A stretch of DNA of 64,000 nt. Origin: Vibrio splendidus (lineage in GTDB: Bacteria > Pseudomonadota > Gammaproteobacteria > Enterobacterales > Vibrionaceae). A program made the translations under genes and the position numbers. This document shows, one piece after another, positions 16,375 through 24,667 of the stretch. The notes under the pieces are model-generated. The model was not told the DNA's origin. It was given only the letters and a program-made list of their open reading frames with translations, and made no database searches. Within the stretch, counting starts at the first letter, position 1; every line of letters begins with the position of its first letter. Location of the stretch: the NCBI RefSeq assembly GCF_001557875.1, contig NZ_LNRF01000013.1, positions 61,659-125,658 on the forward strand, given 5' to 3'.

Positions 16375-16959
16375 ATGGCTAAGACCGCAAAGTTCGATAG
16401 ACAAGAAGTAGTTGATAAAGCGACTAACCTTTACTGGGAAAAGGGCTTTCACGCGACTTCTATGCGCAACCTGCAAGACGTAATTGATATGCGTCCGGGC
16501 AGCATCTACGCGACTTTTGGCAGCAAAGAGGGTCTGTTTAAAGAGACGCTTGCTCGCTATACCGAACTTGGCATCATCAACCTCAACCACTTCCGTAGTG
16601 AAGCGGATTCTCCGATCAAAGCGCTAGAAAACTTCATAAAGCGTGCGGTGGTTGAATCGAAACAGAGCGCACCAAACGGTATGTGTATGCTAGCTAAAAC
16701 CGTTGCAGAGCTGACTGATGAGCACGCAGAGTTATTAGAAGAAGCGAAGAAATCACTCAAGATCATGGAAGGTGAATTCGCTAAGTTGATTGCAGAAGCG
16801 CAAGAGCTAGGTGAGATCAGCAAAGATCGAGAACCTGCTCAGCTTGCTCGTCATGTTCAAGTTCAGATAGCAGGCCTGCGTACTTACGCTAAAACCTGTG
16901 ACGATATCGATTTGCTCAACTCAATGGTTGAAGACGTATTTAAGTACCACCCTTTTTAG
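16375..16959 (+). CDS. TetR/AcrR-family transcriptional regulator
   Basis: 194 residues from ATG 16375 (a GTG at 16366 is in frame but has a poor ribosome site). Residues 5-50 are the TetR helix-turn-helix: DRQEVVDKATNLYWEKGFHATSM, then MRPGSIYATFGSKEGLFKETL with the recognition helix. The C-terminal helices form the ligand and dimer domain. Two GAAC/GTTC palindromes lie just upstream, suggesting autoregulation. Its partner in unit 2 is a frameshifted remnant, so this is the only working copy here. Confidence 0.87.
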   Translation: MAKTAKFDRQEVVDKATNLYWEKGFHATSMRNLQDVIDMRPGSIYATFGSKEGLFKETLARYTELGIINLNHFRSEADSPIKALENFIKRAVVESKQSAPNGMCMLAKTVAELTDEHAELLEEAKKSLKIMEGEFAKLIAEAQELGEISKDREPAQLARHVQVQIAGLRTYAKTCDDIDLLNSMVEDVFKYHPF

Positions 16960-16988
16960 GGTTTGACTTTATAGATTGGGCACAATAC

Positions 16989-17036
16989 AAAAAGACTCCA
17001 CTTTCACCTTAACGGGTCTAGGGCGGAGTCTTTTTT
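16989..17036. terminator. Terminator after TetR (unit 1)
   Basis: AAAAAGACTCC (16989-16999) pairs with GGAGTCTTTTT (17025-17035). An almost identical hairpin is found at 20052-20099, one of the markers of the duplication. Confidence 0.82.
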
Positions 17037-17068
17037 AGTTTAGGTCCGATTACTTTGCGGCTTAAGAA

Positions 17069-17106
17069 TTACACCTTTTTCATGATCAACGCCTGCGCAT
17101 TGAACA
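17069..17106 (-). pseudogene. Orphan 3' tail of the EIIABC PTS gene (duplication scar)
   Basis: The 38 bases match the last codons of the PTS gene at 20133-20170, with about four changes. On the minus strand they read NAQALIMKKV-stop, against NAQALIMRKV-stop in the intact gene. The rest of the gene is missing; receptor copy 2 ends within four bases on the other side. This scar shows that the duplicated segment reached into the PTS gene. Confidence 0.85.
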
Positions 17107-17109
17107 GCG

Positions 17110-19095
17110 TTAGCTTTTAAACGAGCTTGCAATATCTTTCAATGATGCAGCCAGTTCAGCTTGTTCTTTTGCTGTCGCCGCAATTTGTGTTGCGCCTGTT
17201 GTCGACTCTGTCGACTTCTGCTCTACCGCCATGACGTTTTGAGCGATGTCTTGAGTCACAACCGCTTGCTCTTCTGTTGCCGTTGCAATCTGCTCAGTCA
17301 TGCTAAAGATTTCACTAACAGCGTTAGAAATACCTTGAAGAGTCTGTTCAACCTCTCTGGAATCTTCTACCGCTTTAGATGACATCTTCTGGCTGTTATC
17401 AATAACATTGAACGCCGTCTGCACATCAGACTGCAGTGAATTGACGAAACCTTCGATCTCTAATGTTGATTGCTGAGTACGTTGTGCCAGCGTGCGAACT
17501 TCATCGGCAACGACTGCAAACCCACGACCTTGCTCACCAGCTCGTGCTGCTTCAATCGCTGCATTCAATGCCAATAAGTTGGTTTGTTCTGCTACCGACT
17601 TAATCACATCAATCACACTGTTGATGTTATTGCTGCTCTCGTGTAGTCGGGTGATCTTCTCAGCCAAATCATTAATCTCATATGCCAGTTTTTCGATAGA
17701 GTGGTAAGAGTCTTGAACGGTACTCATACCCTCTTGCGACTGCTCATCCACGAGTTTGGCAAAACCAGCAGTTTGTTGCGTTTTGGTGGAAACCTCATTC
17801 ACAGTCGCAGAAAGCTCTTCGGTTGCTGTTGCAATCAAACCAATTTGGTCTTGCTGATCCACTAAGGTGCTAGAGTTGTACTGGCAAGTCTGAGCCGTCT
17901 CTTCTGCGGCTGAAGCCAATGTAAGGCTCGATTGAGACAAGTTATCAATAACTCGAGAAAACTTCTCTAGCATTTCGTTAAGTGATGATGAAATAAGCCC
18001 TAACTCACTGTTATCATGATACTTTGCTCTCACAGTTAAGTCATTGTGGTCACGTACGACAGAAAGCACTGAGGTTAGATTTTTCACTCTGTTTGCTAAG
18101 TCGCTAATGACCTTAAAGCTCACGAGTGCTGCTAATAGAGTGATAGTTACAAACACCACAATGCTTGTAACCATTGCAGATTGAGCCTCACTCGCCTTTT
18201 TCTCAGTCAACGCAATCAGAGAGTCTGCCAGCTGGTTTTCTGTTTTCTTTAACTGGACAATACGCCCCGTTGCTTGAGAAAACCAGTACGCAGGGTCAAC
18301 ATCAAAGCCACTCATTTTCGATTCGGCTAAATCACGAAGCTTCTCTACCTCCGTTATCGAACGATCATTTAACTGTTGCTCAAAGAAGCGAACGTTGTCA
18401 GAGCTACCCAAAACTTCAAAGTTGGAGAAATAGGTATTTTGCTCTGTCACCAAAGAGATGAATTTAACCAACATACCCGGGCCAAATTCGTTTTTTGAAA
18501 AGGTATTATTAAGAACCGCAAGCTCGATGCCAGCCCGCTCTTTACCTTGCAGGAAATTATAGTAAGCGATAGTTTCATTAGTAATAGTGGAATCAGAACT
18601 CAACTCTGTAATTAATACGGTTAAACTCAGTAATTTAGCGTTAAGCTTTGTGTAATAGCTTAAAGCTTCTGAAAGCAGGATCGACTGAGAATCAACTCGA
18701 CTTCGAATAGAAGACAGCTGATTTAGGCTCTTCCTGATCTCGTTATTTAGTCGAAGAACCTGTGGTAAACGAATGTCAGCGGTCTGCCAGTATTCATTTC
18801 TCTGATTCCCTCTATTATCCACGTTGGTTCGTTGTGAGCGCAGCTCCCCACCAAACTTAGTGCCCTGTGAACCAATAAAACCCGCAGTCATTCCACGCTC
18901 TTTTTGTAAATCCTGAACCAGCTCACTGTACACAACGGAAAGGCGGGTAAGTTGGTTTAATGAGGACATTTCGCTGGTGGTTTCTATGTCTCTTGAAATA
19001 GCGGAGACACAAACCCATAGAAACCCCAAAATCGGCAATATAATCAAAACGATTATTTTTTGCTTAAAAGACATATCAGTTAATTCCATTTTCAT
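17110..19095 (-). CDS. Methyl-accepting chemotaxis protein with NIT sensor domain (copy 2)
   Basis: About 661 residues, closely similar to copy 1 across its length, with the same NIT helices (LQKERGMTAGFIGSQGTKF, QGKERAGIELAVLNNTFS), two membrane segments, HAMP and the invariant EAARAGEQGRGFAVVADEVRTL tip. Differences are spread through the periplasmic domain and the HAMP-proximal part, suggesting possible ligand divergence. Three ATG codons (19101, 19095, 19089) repeat as ATGAAA; 19095 best fits AGGA at 8 bases, while 19089 matches the copy 1 start. Confidence 0.88.
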   Translation of the reverse strand: MKMELTDMSFKQKIIVLIILPILGFLWVCVSAISRDIETTSEMSSLNQLTRLSVVYSELVQDLQKERGMTAGFIGSQGTKFGGELRSQRTNVDNRGNQRNEYWQTADIRLPQVLRLNNEIRKSLNQLSSIRSRVDSQSILLSEALSYYTKLNAKLLSLTVLITELSSDSTITNETIAYYNFLQGKERAGIELAVLNNTFSKNEFGPGMLVKFISLVTEQNTYFSNFEVLGSSDNVRFFEQQLNDRSITEVEKLRDLAESKMSGFDVDPAYWFSQATGRIVQLKKTENQLADSLIALTEKKASEAQSAMVTSIVVFVTITLLAALVSFKVISDLANRVKNLTSVLSVVRDHNDLTVRAKYHDNSELGLISSSLNEMLEKFSRVIDNLSQSSLTLASAAEETAQTCQYNSSTLVDQQDQIGLIATATEELSATVNEVSTKTQQTAGFAKLVDEQSQEGMSTVQDSYHSIEKLAYEINDLAEKITRLHESSNNINSVIDVIKSVAEQTNLLALNAAIEAARAGEQGRGFAVVADEVRTLAQRTQQSTLEIEGFVNSLQSDVQTAFNVIDNSQKMSSKAVEDSREVEQTLQGISNAVSEIFSMTEQIATATEEQAVVTQDIAQNVMAVEQKSTESTTGATQIAATAKEQAELAASLKDIASSFKS

Positions 19096-19485
19096 TTTCA
19101 TTTCCTAGCAGCTAACAAATCTTTATCAGTCATCTAATTTGGCAAGCTTCTGACAAGATATACCCATATATAACTTTGTTTTTATTCCGTTTCTCAATCA
19201 CCATCGATGGCAACTCGGCAAGGGAAGAAGCTAACATTTAACCTTATAAAAAACATTGGATTATCATAAAATCTCATTGGATTATCGACAAAAGCCGCCA
19301 ATCAGCCAACTAAACGACAAGAAAACACCCGGCAACCGAATAACACATAAGCAATTGAAAAATAAAAACTAAAATCAGAATAAATAAGATATCAAGTACA
19401 AATCACGCCCTCAGGAGTCACTACATATTCAGTACCAACTGATGTATAATGCTGCCCCTAAAAGCTAAGAGTTCAATCAACGAAA
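19096..19485. promoter_or_regulatory. Upstream region of receptor copy 2 with a 12-bp direct repeat
   Basis: CATTGGATTATC occurs at 19254-19265 and 19275-19286, a direct repeat with a 21-bp period (two helical turns). Unit 1 has one copy at 15810-15821 inside its inverted repeat. TATAAT at 19445-19450 is the relic promoter of the lost zinc-ribbon gene. No intact gene is visible. Confidence 0.5.
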
Positions 19486-20022
19486 AACAATCGAACCCAA
19501 TGACGAGTTCGATAGAAAAGACGTAGTAGATAAAGCAACTAGCCTGTATTGGGAGAAGGGCTTTCATGCGACTTCTATACGCAATCTGCAAGACGTGATT
19601 GATATGCGTCCGGGCTGGAAGAACTTAGCATCCTTAATCTGAATTGCTTCCGCTGTGAAACGGACTCTCCGATCAAAGCGCTAGAAAACTTTGTAAAACG
19701 TGCGGTGGTTGAATCGAAAAAGAGTGCGCCAAACAGCATGTGTATGTTGGCTAAAACGGTCGCAGAACTGACTGATGAGCGCGCAGAATTATTAGCAGAA
19801 GCAAAGAAATCACTGAAGAGCATGGAAGGTGAGTTCGCGAAGTTGATTACCGAAGTACAAGAACTGGGTGAGGTAAGCAAGGAGCGTGAGCGTGAACCTG
19901 CTCAGCTTGCTCGACACGTTCAGATTCAGATCGCAGGCCTGCGTGCTTACGCTAAAACCTGTGACGATATCGATTTTCTCAACTCAATGGTTGAAGACGT
20001 ATTTAAGTACCACCCTTTTTAG
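19486..20022 (+). pseudogene. Broken zinc-ribbon/TetR remnant (unit 2)
   Basis: Zinc-ribbon sequence (19486-19513, matching the EPNEEFD codons of the intact gene) runs straight into TetR sequence at the shared bases TTCGAT (19508-19513), so a deletion between short repeats removed both the ribbon's end and the TetR start. A second deletion after CGTCCGGGC removes a net 58 bases, including the recognition-helix part SIYATFGSKEGLF, and shifts the frame to an early TGA. A 105-codon open stretch from GTG 19705 keeps the TetR C-terminal helices but no DNA-binding domain. Confidence 0.85.
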
Positions 20023-20051
20023 TGTCTGACTTTATAGATTGGGCACAATAC

Positions 20052-20099
20052 AAAAAGACTCCACTTTCACCTTAACGGGTCTAGAGCGGAGTCTTTTTT
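20052..20099. terminator. Terminator after the TetR remnant (unit 2)
   Basis: AAAAAGACTCC (20052-20062) pairs with GGAGTCTTTTTT (20088-20099). It now mainly serves the PTS gene that ends at 20133 on the minus strand. Confidence 0.8.
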
Positions 20100-20132
20100 A
20101 GTTTAGGTCCGATAAACTTTGCGACTTAAGAA

Positions 20133-21998
20133 TTACACCTTTCTCATGATCAACGCCTGTGCATTGAGCATCGCCTCTTTGGTGCTGACATCTAGCGTTT
20201 TCACGTTCGCAAAGCGCTCAACTTCCTTAATCGCCACATCATGAGCAAAAATCACCAGCCTTGCTCTTTCAATGTCTTTCGGTGTGATACGATTGCCTAT
20301 CCCGTTAGCACCTTGTGTTTCAACCTTTATCCGAACCCCAAGCTGATGCGCTGCCTTTTCTAAAGACTTAGCGGCTAAAAACGTGTGTGCAACACCAGAC
20401 GGACATGAAGTAATAGCCAATACATCTGCTTGCCCCTCTTCGGTCACCGAACCACCCATAAATTGATGTGAACGTTCATCGCCTTCGACCACGTTCTTTT
20501 TCAGAAGAATCACGATCAGAGCTGTCGTTAGAGCACCTGCTAGTGTACCGACGACATAGCCAATCTTGCCATCCACCACAGGCAAAACAATCCAGCCGCC
20601 CCATGGCGCATGGTTCACCACATGAAACATAAAGCCGACCACATTACCAACAATACCACCAGCAACTACAGCAGGCAGGACACGTGCGGGGTCTGCCGCC
20701 GCAAAAGGAATCGCACCTTCGCTGATACCAATCATTCCCATGATACCCGCGGCTTTTCCGGCTTCGCGTTCGTCTCGTTTGAATTTCTTCGGTGATAGGA
20801 AAGTCGCAAGAGCCATACCCAGTGGGGGCGTACAAATCGCTATTCCCACCCCACCCATCAACCAAGGTTGCGTATTCACCTGAGTTTGAGCAAACAGCGT
20901 CGCAACCTTGTTGATTGGGCCGCCCATATCAAAGGCCGTCATCGCACCAAGAATACTACCGAGTACCATTTTTCCTGAGCCAGCCATACCCGTCAGCATT
21001 TGATTCATCTCAAGCATCACTTGGGCTATCGGGGAACCAATCACCCACATCACCGCACCACAGGTTACAAAGGTGCCAACTAACGGATAAATGAAAATAG
21101 AGCTCAGCGAGATCATACTGTCTGGCAGTTTGATCTTCTTAAGTAGATTCACCACAAAGCCTGCGAAAAATCCGACCACAATCGCTCCAAGAAAGCCGGT
21201 ATTGTATTGATTGACCGCCACCCAAGAACCAATCATTCCCGGCGCTAAACCCGGTTTATCGGCCATTGAGTACGCAATATAACCACCTAATACGGCAGTA
21301 AACAGGGTTAAGCCCGCAATACCCATTTGTGCGATATCAGCCAGTACACCGCTCTCAGGTACGGCGCCATGGCCAGACATCATTACCGACAGAGACAAAA
21401 GCACCCCACCTGCAACCACGAATGGGATCATGTGTGAGGTACCGTATAACAAGTGTTCTTTAAGACGATTAAGGGATTGAGCCCAAGGGCTGAGTGGTTC
21501 GACGTAGACTTGATGATGACTAGAGGCGTAACTATCAAAGGAATCTGAATTGGCTTCAAGAAACAGCTCTTGAGCTTCCTCGACCGACTCGACTGCCTTT
21601 AATTTTGTAACAAAGTCATCTTCAATCAGTTTGGTCGAGATCTGTGCCAACACCTCGATATGGTGGTCGTCGTTGTTGTCTGGTGAAGCGAGCATAAAGA
21701 ACACATCAGACAGTTCGCCGCCGTCTGCGCCATAATCGATGCCAGAACGGCTAATACCTATCGCGACAGCAGGTTTAGCAACAGCGGTACTCTTCGCATG
21801 TGGAATCGCGATACCATCGTCAAAGCCGGTATTACCAATGGCTTCGCGCTTCCAGATATCATCAAGGAAGTCACTTTTACTAGAGAGCTTACCTGCGCAG
21901 TCGAGCAGCTCGACAAGCTCTTCAAATACCGCCTGTTTTGAGTCTGCTTGCAAATCCAAACATATAATCTCGGGCTCAATAATGTTAGTGATATCCAT
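20133..21998 (-). CDS. Fructose-family PTS permease, domain order EIIA-EIIC-EIIB
   Basis: 621 residues. EIIA (1-145) carries GFDDGIAIPHAKS with the phospho-His. EIIC (about 175-500) has some eight or more membrane segments, TAFDMGGPINKVA and GISEGAIPFAAADP. EIIB (about 515-621) has the phospho-Cys in ITSCPSGVAHTFLAAKSLE. It would import and phosphorylate a hexose-type sugar. The A-C-B order differs from the A-B-C protein at 24668. Divergent from the stand-alone EIIB at 22303. Its last 38 bases also exist as a scar at 17069-17106. Confidence 0.88.
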   Translation of the reverse strand: MDITNIIEPEIICLDLQADSKQAVFEELVELLDCAGKLSSKSDFLDDIWKREAIGNTGFDDGIAIPHAKSTAVAKPAVAIGISRSGIDYGADGGELSDVFFMLASPDNNDDHHIEVLAQISTKLIEDDFVTKLKAVESVEEAQELFLEANSDSFDSYASSHHQVYVEPLSPWAQSLNRLKEHLLYGTSHMIPFVVAGGVLLSLSVMMSGHGAVPESGVLADIAQMGIAGLTLFTAVLGGYIAYSMADKPGLAPGMIGSWVAVNQYNTGFLGAIVVGFFAGFVVNLLKKIKLPDSMISLSSIFIYPLVGTFVTCGAVMWVIGSPIAQVMLEMNQMLTGMAGSGKMVLGSILGAMTAFDMGGPINKVATLFAQTQVNTQPWLMGGVGIAICTPPLGMALATFLSPKKFKRDEREAGKAAGIMGMIGISEGAIPFAAADPARVLPAVVAGGIVGNVVGFMFHVVNHAPWGGWIVLPVVDGKIGYVVGTLAGALTTALIVILLKKNVVEGDERSHQFMGGSVTEEGQADVLAITSCPSGVAHTFLAAKSLEKAAHQLGVRIKVETQGANGIGNRITPKDIERARLVIFAHDVAIKEVERFANVKTLDVSTKEAMLNAQALIMRKV

Positions 21999-22302
21999 GC
22001 TTTCTTCTGCCTCGCCTGATTTCAGACTGAAGTAATTAGGTTCTTCCGATCCAAATTAAAAATCGATGTTAATAGGATGAAAAGATTAGCGGTGTGTTGG
22101 TGATCATCATATAGGACGAAAGGTGCATTAACTGGATTATTGTAACCAAGAGTTCAGAGTGTGACGTCCACCTTAGAATAAAAAACGGCAATCCATAAAA
22201 TTCACAGAACCCATAAACGTATCGCCCCTACCATATGCGACCTTTCTATACTGGATTTTCCATACTAGAGAACAAGGTGGCGAGATAAAGCCGAGAATAA
22301 TA
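21999..22302. promoter_or_regulatory. Divergent promoter region of the A-C-B PTS gene and the EIIB/HPr-EIIA genes
   Basis: It carries TGCATTAACTGGA (22124-22136), the reverse complement of a near-identical site (TCCAGTAAATGCA) at 24578-24590 before the next PTS gene, and a second ACTGGA at 22250-22255. TGTGA (about 22160) is a CRP half site. I could not find a Cra/FruR site. The shared element is a candidate AraC-type binding site. Confidence 0.5.
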
Positions 22303-22605
22303 ATGAGAATTGTAGCGGTAACTGCGTGCCCTACAGGCATTGCACACACCTATATGGCTGCTGATGCATTGAATAAAACAGCCCCTAAATTCAACGTTTC
22401 CATCAAGGTCGAGACGCAAGGCGCTATGGGTATTGAAAACTTACTGACAGCCCAAGATATTACCCTCGCAGACAAAGTGCTAATCGTCTCTGATATCGAC
22501 ATCGAACAACCAAGCCGATTCGATCCGGCTAAAACCGTATTCATTCCAATGGAAGAAGTGCTGTTGAGTGTCGACAAGGTTTTTATTAAGCATTGCCGAG
22601 CTTGA
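22303..22605 (+). CDS. Stand-alone fructose-family PTS EIIB
   Basis: 100 residues, a single EIIB domain. VTACPTGIAHTYMAADAL holds the phospho-Cys (about residue 10) with the usual C-P-[TS]-G-[IV]-AHT context, and KVETQGAMGIEN follows. It takes phosphate from an EIIA and gives it to the sugar bound by a separate EIIC. The HPr-EIIA gene begins 7 bases after its stop. No dedicated EIIC is adjacent, so it may serve the A-C-B permease read divergently. Confidence 0.85.
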   Translation: MRIVAVTACPTGIAHTYMAADALNKTAPKFNVSIKVETQGAMGIENLLTAQDITLADKVLIVSDIDIEQPSRFDPAKTVFIPMEEVLLSVDKVFIKHCRA

Positions 22606-22612
22606 TCCTTTC

Positions 22613-23386
22613 ATGAACGAATATCAGATCACCTTCTTTGTTGACGACCCAACGGCGAACTCACACGTCGCGCAGCCGTTGGCTCGCTTAGCAAAAAAGT
22701 TCAGAAGTACCATCCGTATTATCAACATCACTCAGAACCGAACCGCCGATCTCTCCAAATCTGTTGCGATGTTGCAAGTGGGTTTGCTTCGTGGTGATCT
22801 GTGCCAAATAACCGCGGTGGGTATTGATGCGGAGTTAGCGTGTTTTGTCATAAAAGACGTGATTGCCGAACATTACGCAATGGTTGGCTCACAAGTGAAC
22901 CATGAGTTCTCTAACGATTTAATCCAGCGCATGCCCCAGATATGCCCGCCTTGTGACATCAAGTGGCACCACGCTAAAGCACAAACTCAACTCACCAAAT
23001 TTGAGTGTCTAAAAGGGCTCGCTCAATTAGTGCATCCTGCAGACCCGGATGAGCTGATTCTTGCCTTCATTAAGCGAGAAGAACGCTCGTCTACGTGTGT
23101 GTCACCGGGAATCGCCTTGCCGCATGTGATGTTTGAATCGACCCACGACCTCTCGATTGCCGTTATCATCAGTGATGATCCAATCGATTGGGCATCTCAA
23201 ATTGGCCAAGTACACGTTGCCATCGCACTCGTTCTGCCAACTAAACCACAACGTGAACATATTGTGGCAGCCACCAATTTAACGCGAAACCTGCTCCACG
23301 ATCAGGTCAATGAACGTCTGCAAAAAACCAGAAGCAGTGTCGATCTGCAAGCACTGTTGATGTACATATCATCTCGCCTGCTTTAA
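22613..23386 (+). CDS. HPr-like/EIIA fusion protein of a fructose-type PTS
   Basis: About 257 residues from ATG 22613. Residues 1-95 resemble HPr: DDPTANSHVAQPLARLAKKF keeps a histidine where HPr has H15 (normally GLHARPA), but the conserved Arg after it is changed. Residues 115-257 are an EIIA (PTS-EIIA-2 type) with STCVSPGIALPHVMFES holding the phospho-His. The order is HPr then EIIA, opposite to FruB (EIIA-HPr). The weak HPr match means phosphotransfer through that half is uncertain. Confidence 0.75.
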   Translation: MNEYQITFFVDDPTANSHVAQPLARLAKKFRSTIRIINITQNRTADLSKSVAMLQVGLLRGDLCQITAVGIDAELACFVIKDVIAEHYAMVGSQVNHEFSNDLIQRMPQICPPCDIKWHHAKAQTQLTKFECLKGLAQLVHPADPDELILAFIKREERSSTCVSPGIALPHVMFESTHDLSIAVIISDDPIDWASQIGQVHVAIALVLPTKPQREHIVAATNLTRNLLHDQVNERLQKTRSSVDLQALLMYISSRLL

Positions 23387-23449
23387 GGCTACTCACTCCA
23401 AAATACGGCTCAACAAAAAAATACGCTCCGACTTTAAAAGGCCGCTTAA

Positions 23450-24289
23450 TTAAATAGATCCACGATATTCAGTCGGCGTTCTTCCTGTACGATTCTTAAA
23501 CACGCGACAGAAGTAGTTCACATCCTTAAAGCCGCAACGTACAGCCACTTCATTGAGCTTGAAGTTGTACTTCTTGAGCATAAACTTGGCACGGTCGACA
23601 CGAACACGGGTAATGTACTCAGCCAGCGTCATGTGGCCTTGTTGGCGGAACATTCGCGACAAGTGGTTCGATGAAATGCTAAAGCGCGAGGCAATACTGT
23701 CTCGGGTGATTTGGCGGTGGAAGTTCTCTTGAATGTAGATACAAATCCCCTGATACACATCCTGTACTCGGCTATGAGATTTTTCTACGGGCGCTTCCAG
23801 CATGGTTTTACTGTATTGCAGTAGAGCTTGCAACAATAACTCATCCATCGGCTGCTTGTTACTCTCTCTCGCTAACGAGCTGAGCGCCTCCAAAATGTTA
23901 TCAATCGCGAACCCAGAACGAGTCTGAATACTGTGCTTTTGGATATCGTAAAAGCTCTCTTCACCTTTGCGCTTACTCACCAAACTTAAACCAAGCTGAC
24001 GACGACCAAATAGCATGCTCAACACCGAACAGTCGGTATCCCAATTGGGTTTATTCCAGCAGTTCGGTGGGATAAAAATTGCGTCTCCGGCTTTGGCGAT
24101 AACGTTGGTGATTTTGCGATCATGACTCTCCATTTCATTAATATACTCTCCGTCCAGCACTAACTCTAAGCGCGGAAAGTTCACCTGATAACTGCATGCT
24201 GAAGGCGTGTGAAAATCTCCAGCAAACCAGATGTTATGAAACGGTTCTCGCTCATTTAACACAGACGAGATTAAGTCATGAAATATCAT
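23450..24289 (-). CDS. AraC-family transcriptional activator
   Basis: 279 residues from ATG 24289 (a TTG at 24313 is less likely). The N-terminal half is a cupin-like sensor (NFPRLELVLDGEYINEM...AKAGDAIFIPPNCWNKP). The last 100 residues are two helix-turn-helices: DSIASRFSISSNHLSRMFRQQG and LNEVAVRCGFKDVNYFCRVFKNRTGRTPTEYR. It lies between two PTS gene groups, divergent from the A-B-C permease. TCCAGT elements, including a 20-bp-spaced direct pair typical of AraC sites, occur in the shared promoter and other PTS promoters here. Confidence 0.87.
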   Translation of the reverse strand: MIFHDLISSVLNEREPFHNIWFAGDFHTPSACSYQVNFPRLELVLDGEYINEMESHDRKITNVIAKAGDAIFIPPNCWNKPNWDTDCSVLSMLFGRRQLGLSLVSKRKGEESFYDIQKHSIQTRSGFAIDNILEALSSLARESNKQPMDELLLQALLQYSKTMLEAPVEKSHSRVQDVYQGICIYIQENFHRQITRDSIASRFSISSNHLSRMFRQQGHMTLAEYITRVRVDRAKFMLKKYNFKLNEVAVRCGFKDVNYFCRVFKNRTGRTPTEYRGSI

Positions 24290-24667
24290 TATTCGAACTC
24301 TAGTGGGCAGCAATAAGGCTACGGGAATAGATATACCCCTTAGTGAAACATAGCGCTATTGAGCAAAATCACAATTTGAGATCTAGGTTACAAAAATCCA
24401 GTCACGGAAATAAATCTCCAGTACCGAAACTGAAATAGCACGTTCCCACCATGATAAACAAATACGCTACACCCCTTATAAATAAAAGCCTCAACACATC
24501 TTAAACTCTGTCAACACCGCCCTAAAAACGACCACTCGACCGATCAAAATCACACTCCATTTATAACGCAACAATCATCCAGTAAATGCATTTTTTCTTC
24601 ACTACAGAAGGTAAGCCGTAGATTCCAGAATACCCCTAACAAAATAAAAACAGAGTAGGGGTTCATT
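24290..24667. promoter_or_regulatory. Divergent araC/PTS promoter region with TCCAGT repeats and CRP-like site
   Basis: TCCAGTCACGGAAA (24397) and TCCAGTACCGAAAC (24417) are direct repeats 20 bp apart, as expected for AraC-family binding; TCCAGTAAATGCA lies at 24578-24590. ATTGA-GCAAAA-TCACA (24358-24373) fits the CRP TGA-N6-TCA core, about 70 bp before the AraC start. No gene seen. Confidence 0.55.

Larger units (their letters stand above)
13668..17106. repeat. Tandem duplication, unit 1 (chemoreceptor - zinc ribbon - TetR - terminator - PTS tail)
   Basis: About 3.4 kb that is repeated, diverged but clearly alignable, at 17107-20170. Matching parts are the receptor genes, the CATTTAACCTTATAAA stretch upstream, the ATGTATAAT promoter, zinc-ribbon and TetR sequence, the GACTCC/GGAGTC terminator and the last 38 bases of the PTS gene. 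The presence of a PTS tail at the right end of unit 1, abutting the receptor stop of unit 2, marks the duplication join at about 17106/17107. Confidence 0.85.
17107..20170. repeat. Tandem duplication, unit 2
   Basis: Second copy of the segment at 13668-17106, about 3.06 kb. It is shorter because zinc-ribbon and TetR sequence have been lost by two deletions. Its right end runs into the intact PTS gene, so unit 2 keeps the original right border while unit 1 has only the PTS tail. Confidence 0.82.

Noticed and set aside
19705..20022. A free-standing 105-residue gene in unit 2
   Set aside because: It is the C-terminal part of a frameshifted TetR gene starting at a GTG that is an internal codon of the intact copy.
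20133..21998. Separate prophage or integrated element carrying the receptor duplication
   Set aside because: No integrase, transposase, att-like repeats or tRNA nearby; the scar in the PTS tail is explained by a simple tandem duplication.
24380..24480. CRISPR-like or satellite repeat because of the recurring TCCAGT
   Set aside because: Only two tandem copies with 20-bp period and diverged flanks; this is better explained as AraC-type half sites.
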